A stretch of DNA of 17,017 nt from Burkholderiaceae bacterium. GTDB taxonomy: Bacteria; Pseudomonadota; Gammaproteobacteria; Burkholderiales; Burkholderiaceae. The notes beneath the pieces are model-generated. The model ran no database searches. It saw nothing but the letters and a program-made list of their open reading frames with translations, and had not been told where the DNA came from. The DNA lies in the NCBI GenBank assembly GCA_947372155.1, contig CANBSM010000111.1, forward strand, positions 1 to 17,017, in the 5' to 3' direction. This document shows, one piece after another, positions 11,801-14,800 of this stretch; the first letter of the stretch is position 1, and each line of letters opens with the position of its first letter. The translations under genes and the position numbers were made by a program.

Positions 11801-14800
11801 ATAAACCTTATTAGCAATCATCGTGCCGGTAACGGTTAATGACTTAGGCGTAATATTTGCGCTCAAACCACTAGGCTGAACAATAGTGTAGTTTGCTGCG
11901 GCAGAGCCAGTGATGCTTTCGAAGACGGTTACAGGAATGCTATTACCAACGTTAGCACTTGAGAAATTAGCAGTCTGTGTCAAAGTCACATTAGCAGCAT
12001 CATTGCCAACTAAACCCACCAGAGTTCCTATTGTTGCTACTGCAGCCGTGGTAGCGTCATAAACTTTATTGCTTACCGATACACCGCTCACAGTCAATGT
12101 TTTAGGTGTAATACTCGCGCTTAGACCAGTAGGCTGAATAATGGAGTAATTAGAGGCTGATGCTCCGTTTAAAGTATCTGCGGCGGTAACAGCAATACTA
12201 TTGCCAACAGCGCTTTGAGCAAAGGTACCCGTTTGGGTGAGGTTAACAACATCCGAGCCAATGACGCCAACCAAAGACCCACCAGTAATAGATGCTGCAG
12301 TGATACCGTCGTAAACCTTATCAGCAACCACTGAACCCGTTCCAACTGTTAAGGCTTTTGCGGTAATTGTAGCCACATTCTTCGTATTACCAGCCGATGC
12401 ATTGTAGGCAGAGGTAATGCTGTAGTTACTTAAGGATGCCGTACCACCACTACTAACAATAGAGCTTACATAGTTACTACCATTATTAGCAACATTTGCA
12501 TTGTTGACTGTGGCATTAGATAAACCAGTAATGGTCTGCCCCGCTACCAAGCCTGTTACCGTAAATGCACTCGGAGTTATGCTGGTTGTGCCGTTGTACT
12601 CACCGGTTATAGTAATTCCCAATGGAGCTGGAGTTATAACTGCCGTGATTCCAGATGGCTGGACCAAGATATAATTTGCAGCAGATGCGCCAGTAATAGT
12701 GTCATTAATGATGACAGAGGCCGTATTACTTACATTAGCGCTGCTTAGAACAGCAGATTGCACTAAGGTAACATTTGCAGCATCACCCGCACTTAAACCA
12801 ACCAGAGTACCTCCTGTAATGCTGATTGAGGTTGTACCGTCATATACCTTGGTCACCGCAACAGTGTTAATGACTGTTAATACTTTTTGATTTGCGGCAA
12901 CTAATGTTGCAATATTTTGGCCAACGCCAGATGTAGCACTATAGGATGGTGCAAATGCATAGTTTGTTGCTAGTGCTGTTCCACCAGAAATCACAATACC
13001 GGTGACAAAATTACTACCATTACTACTAATGCTTGAGCTACTGACAGTGACGTTGCTTAATCCGGTAATTGTTTGACCATTAATCAATCCATTGATAGTG
13101 AAAGAAATCGGGGTAATGTTATTAGTGCCATTAGCTACGCCCACCACCTGAATTCCCAACATGGCAGGCGTAATGTTTGCTGTAATACCAGTTGGCTGGA
13201 TTAAGCGATAGTTGCTTGCTGCAACACCCGTAATGGAGTCATTTACAATGATGATGATGCCATTACTGACGTTTGGCGATGAAAAGCTACCAGCTTGAAC
13301 TAAGGTGACCTTGCTAGCATCGCTAGCCACAAGACCAATCAATGAACCACCAGTTAAGACTGCATTATTGGTACCGTCATAAGTCTTGTGGGCAACAGTG
13401 CCGTCACTCACAGTAAGGGTCTTAGGCGTAATCGCTGCAGTGACCCCAGTAGGCTGAACCAAGTTGTAGTTACTACTTGATGCTCCAGAAATACTATCGC
13501 TCACCAATACAGTTACCGCTGAAGCCACATTAGCACTATTGAATGTACCAGCTTGCTTGAGGATTACTACATCACCACCCACTACCCCCGCCAAGGATCC
13601 ACCCCAAACGTTGACGCTGGTTGTGCCGTCATAAATCTTAGAATCAGCCAACGTGCCAGTGACGGTCAATGTTTTGGTAGACAGTGTGACAGTATTTAAG
13701 CCTGTACCAGCAGCTGCACTGGTAGCGGTGTTGAATGCGTAGTTGCTTGCCAGCGCTGTACCACTGCCAATGACAATCGAACGAACAAAGTTGCTACTAT
13801 TGGCAGTTACATTGATGTTGGCTACGGTGGCACTGGAGATGGCGCTAATAGTTTCACCATTCACCAAGCCGGTCAGCGTGAATGATGTCGGGGTAACAGT
13901 AGTTGAACCACTATATACAGCAGCTAGCATGATACCTAATGGCGCAGGAGTGATATTGGCAGTTATACCAGTAGGCTGCGTTAAGGAATAATTTGCACTA
14001 GCACTGCCGCTAATACTGTCTGTGATGGCGACTGCAATGCCCGTTCCTGCATTTGCAGAACTAAAATTACCAGCCTTCATTAAGCTTACATTTGCAGCAT
14101 CAGCACTAATTACACCTACTAAAGCACCACCAGTAACGGTGGCTACTGTTGATCCGTCATACACCTTGTTTGCAACTGTAGTACCTGTAACTGTTAGTGC
14201 TTTTGGTGTGATATTGGCTGTCACATTGGCTGGCTGAGTAAGAACGTAGTTTGCTGATGCAGGACCACTCAGACTATCGCTTAATGTGACACTGATTGCA
14301 TTAGCCGCATTGCTTTGCGCAAAACTACCTGCCTGAATTAAGTTTACATTTGCGACGTCAGTAGCAACTACACCAACCAAGGTTCCACCAGTAATCGTAG
14401 CTGCAGTGGTGCCGTCATACACCTTGTTTGCAGCAATTGTTGTGCCACCCACCGTCAGAACCTTTTGCGCAATATTGGCAGTAATGCCTGTAGGCTGAAT
14501 TAGGGTGTAATTGCCACTAGCGGACCCTGAAATGCTATCTACCATCACCAAGGCAACATTATTGGCTGCATTTGGTGAAACAAAAGTAGCGCTTTGCGCA
14601 AGAGTTACATTAGCTAGATCTACTGCCGCCACACCAACCAAGGAGCCACCGCTTACCGTAGCACTCTTTGTACCATCATAAGTCTTTGCAGAGATAGCAA
14701 TACCAGTCACAGTTAATGCTTTTGGTGTAAGCGTGACGGCATTTTGTGTATTGCTGCTTACCGTGTTGTATGCTGGATTGATAACGTAGTTGCCGATAGA

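Noticed and set aside
13249..13258. Trinucleotide atgatgatg run as a phase-variable tract
   Set aside because: It has only three or so repeats and slippage would stay in frame (one Ile more or less), so it would not switch expression.
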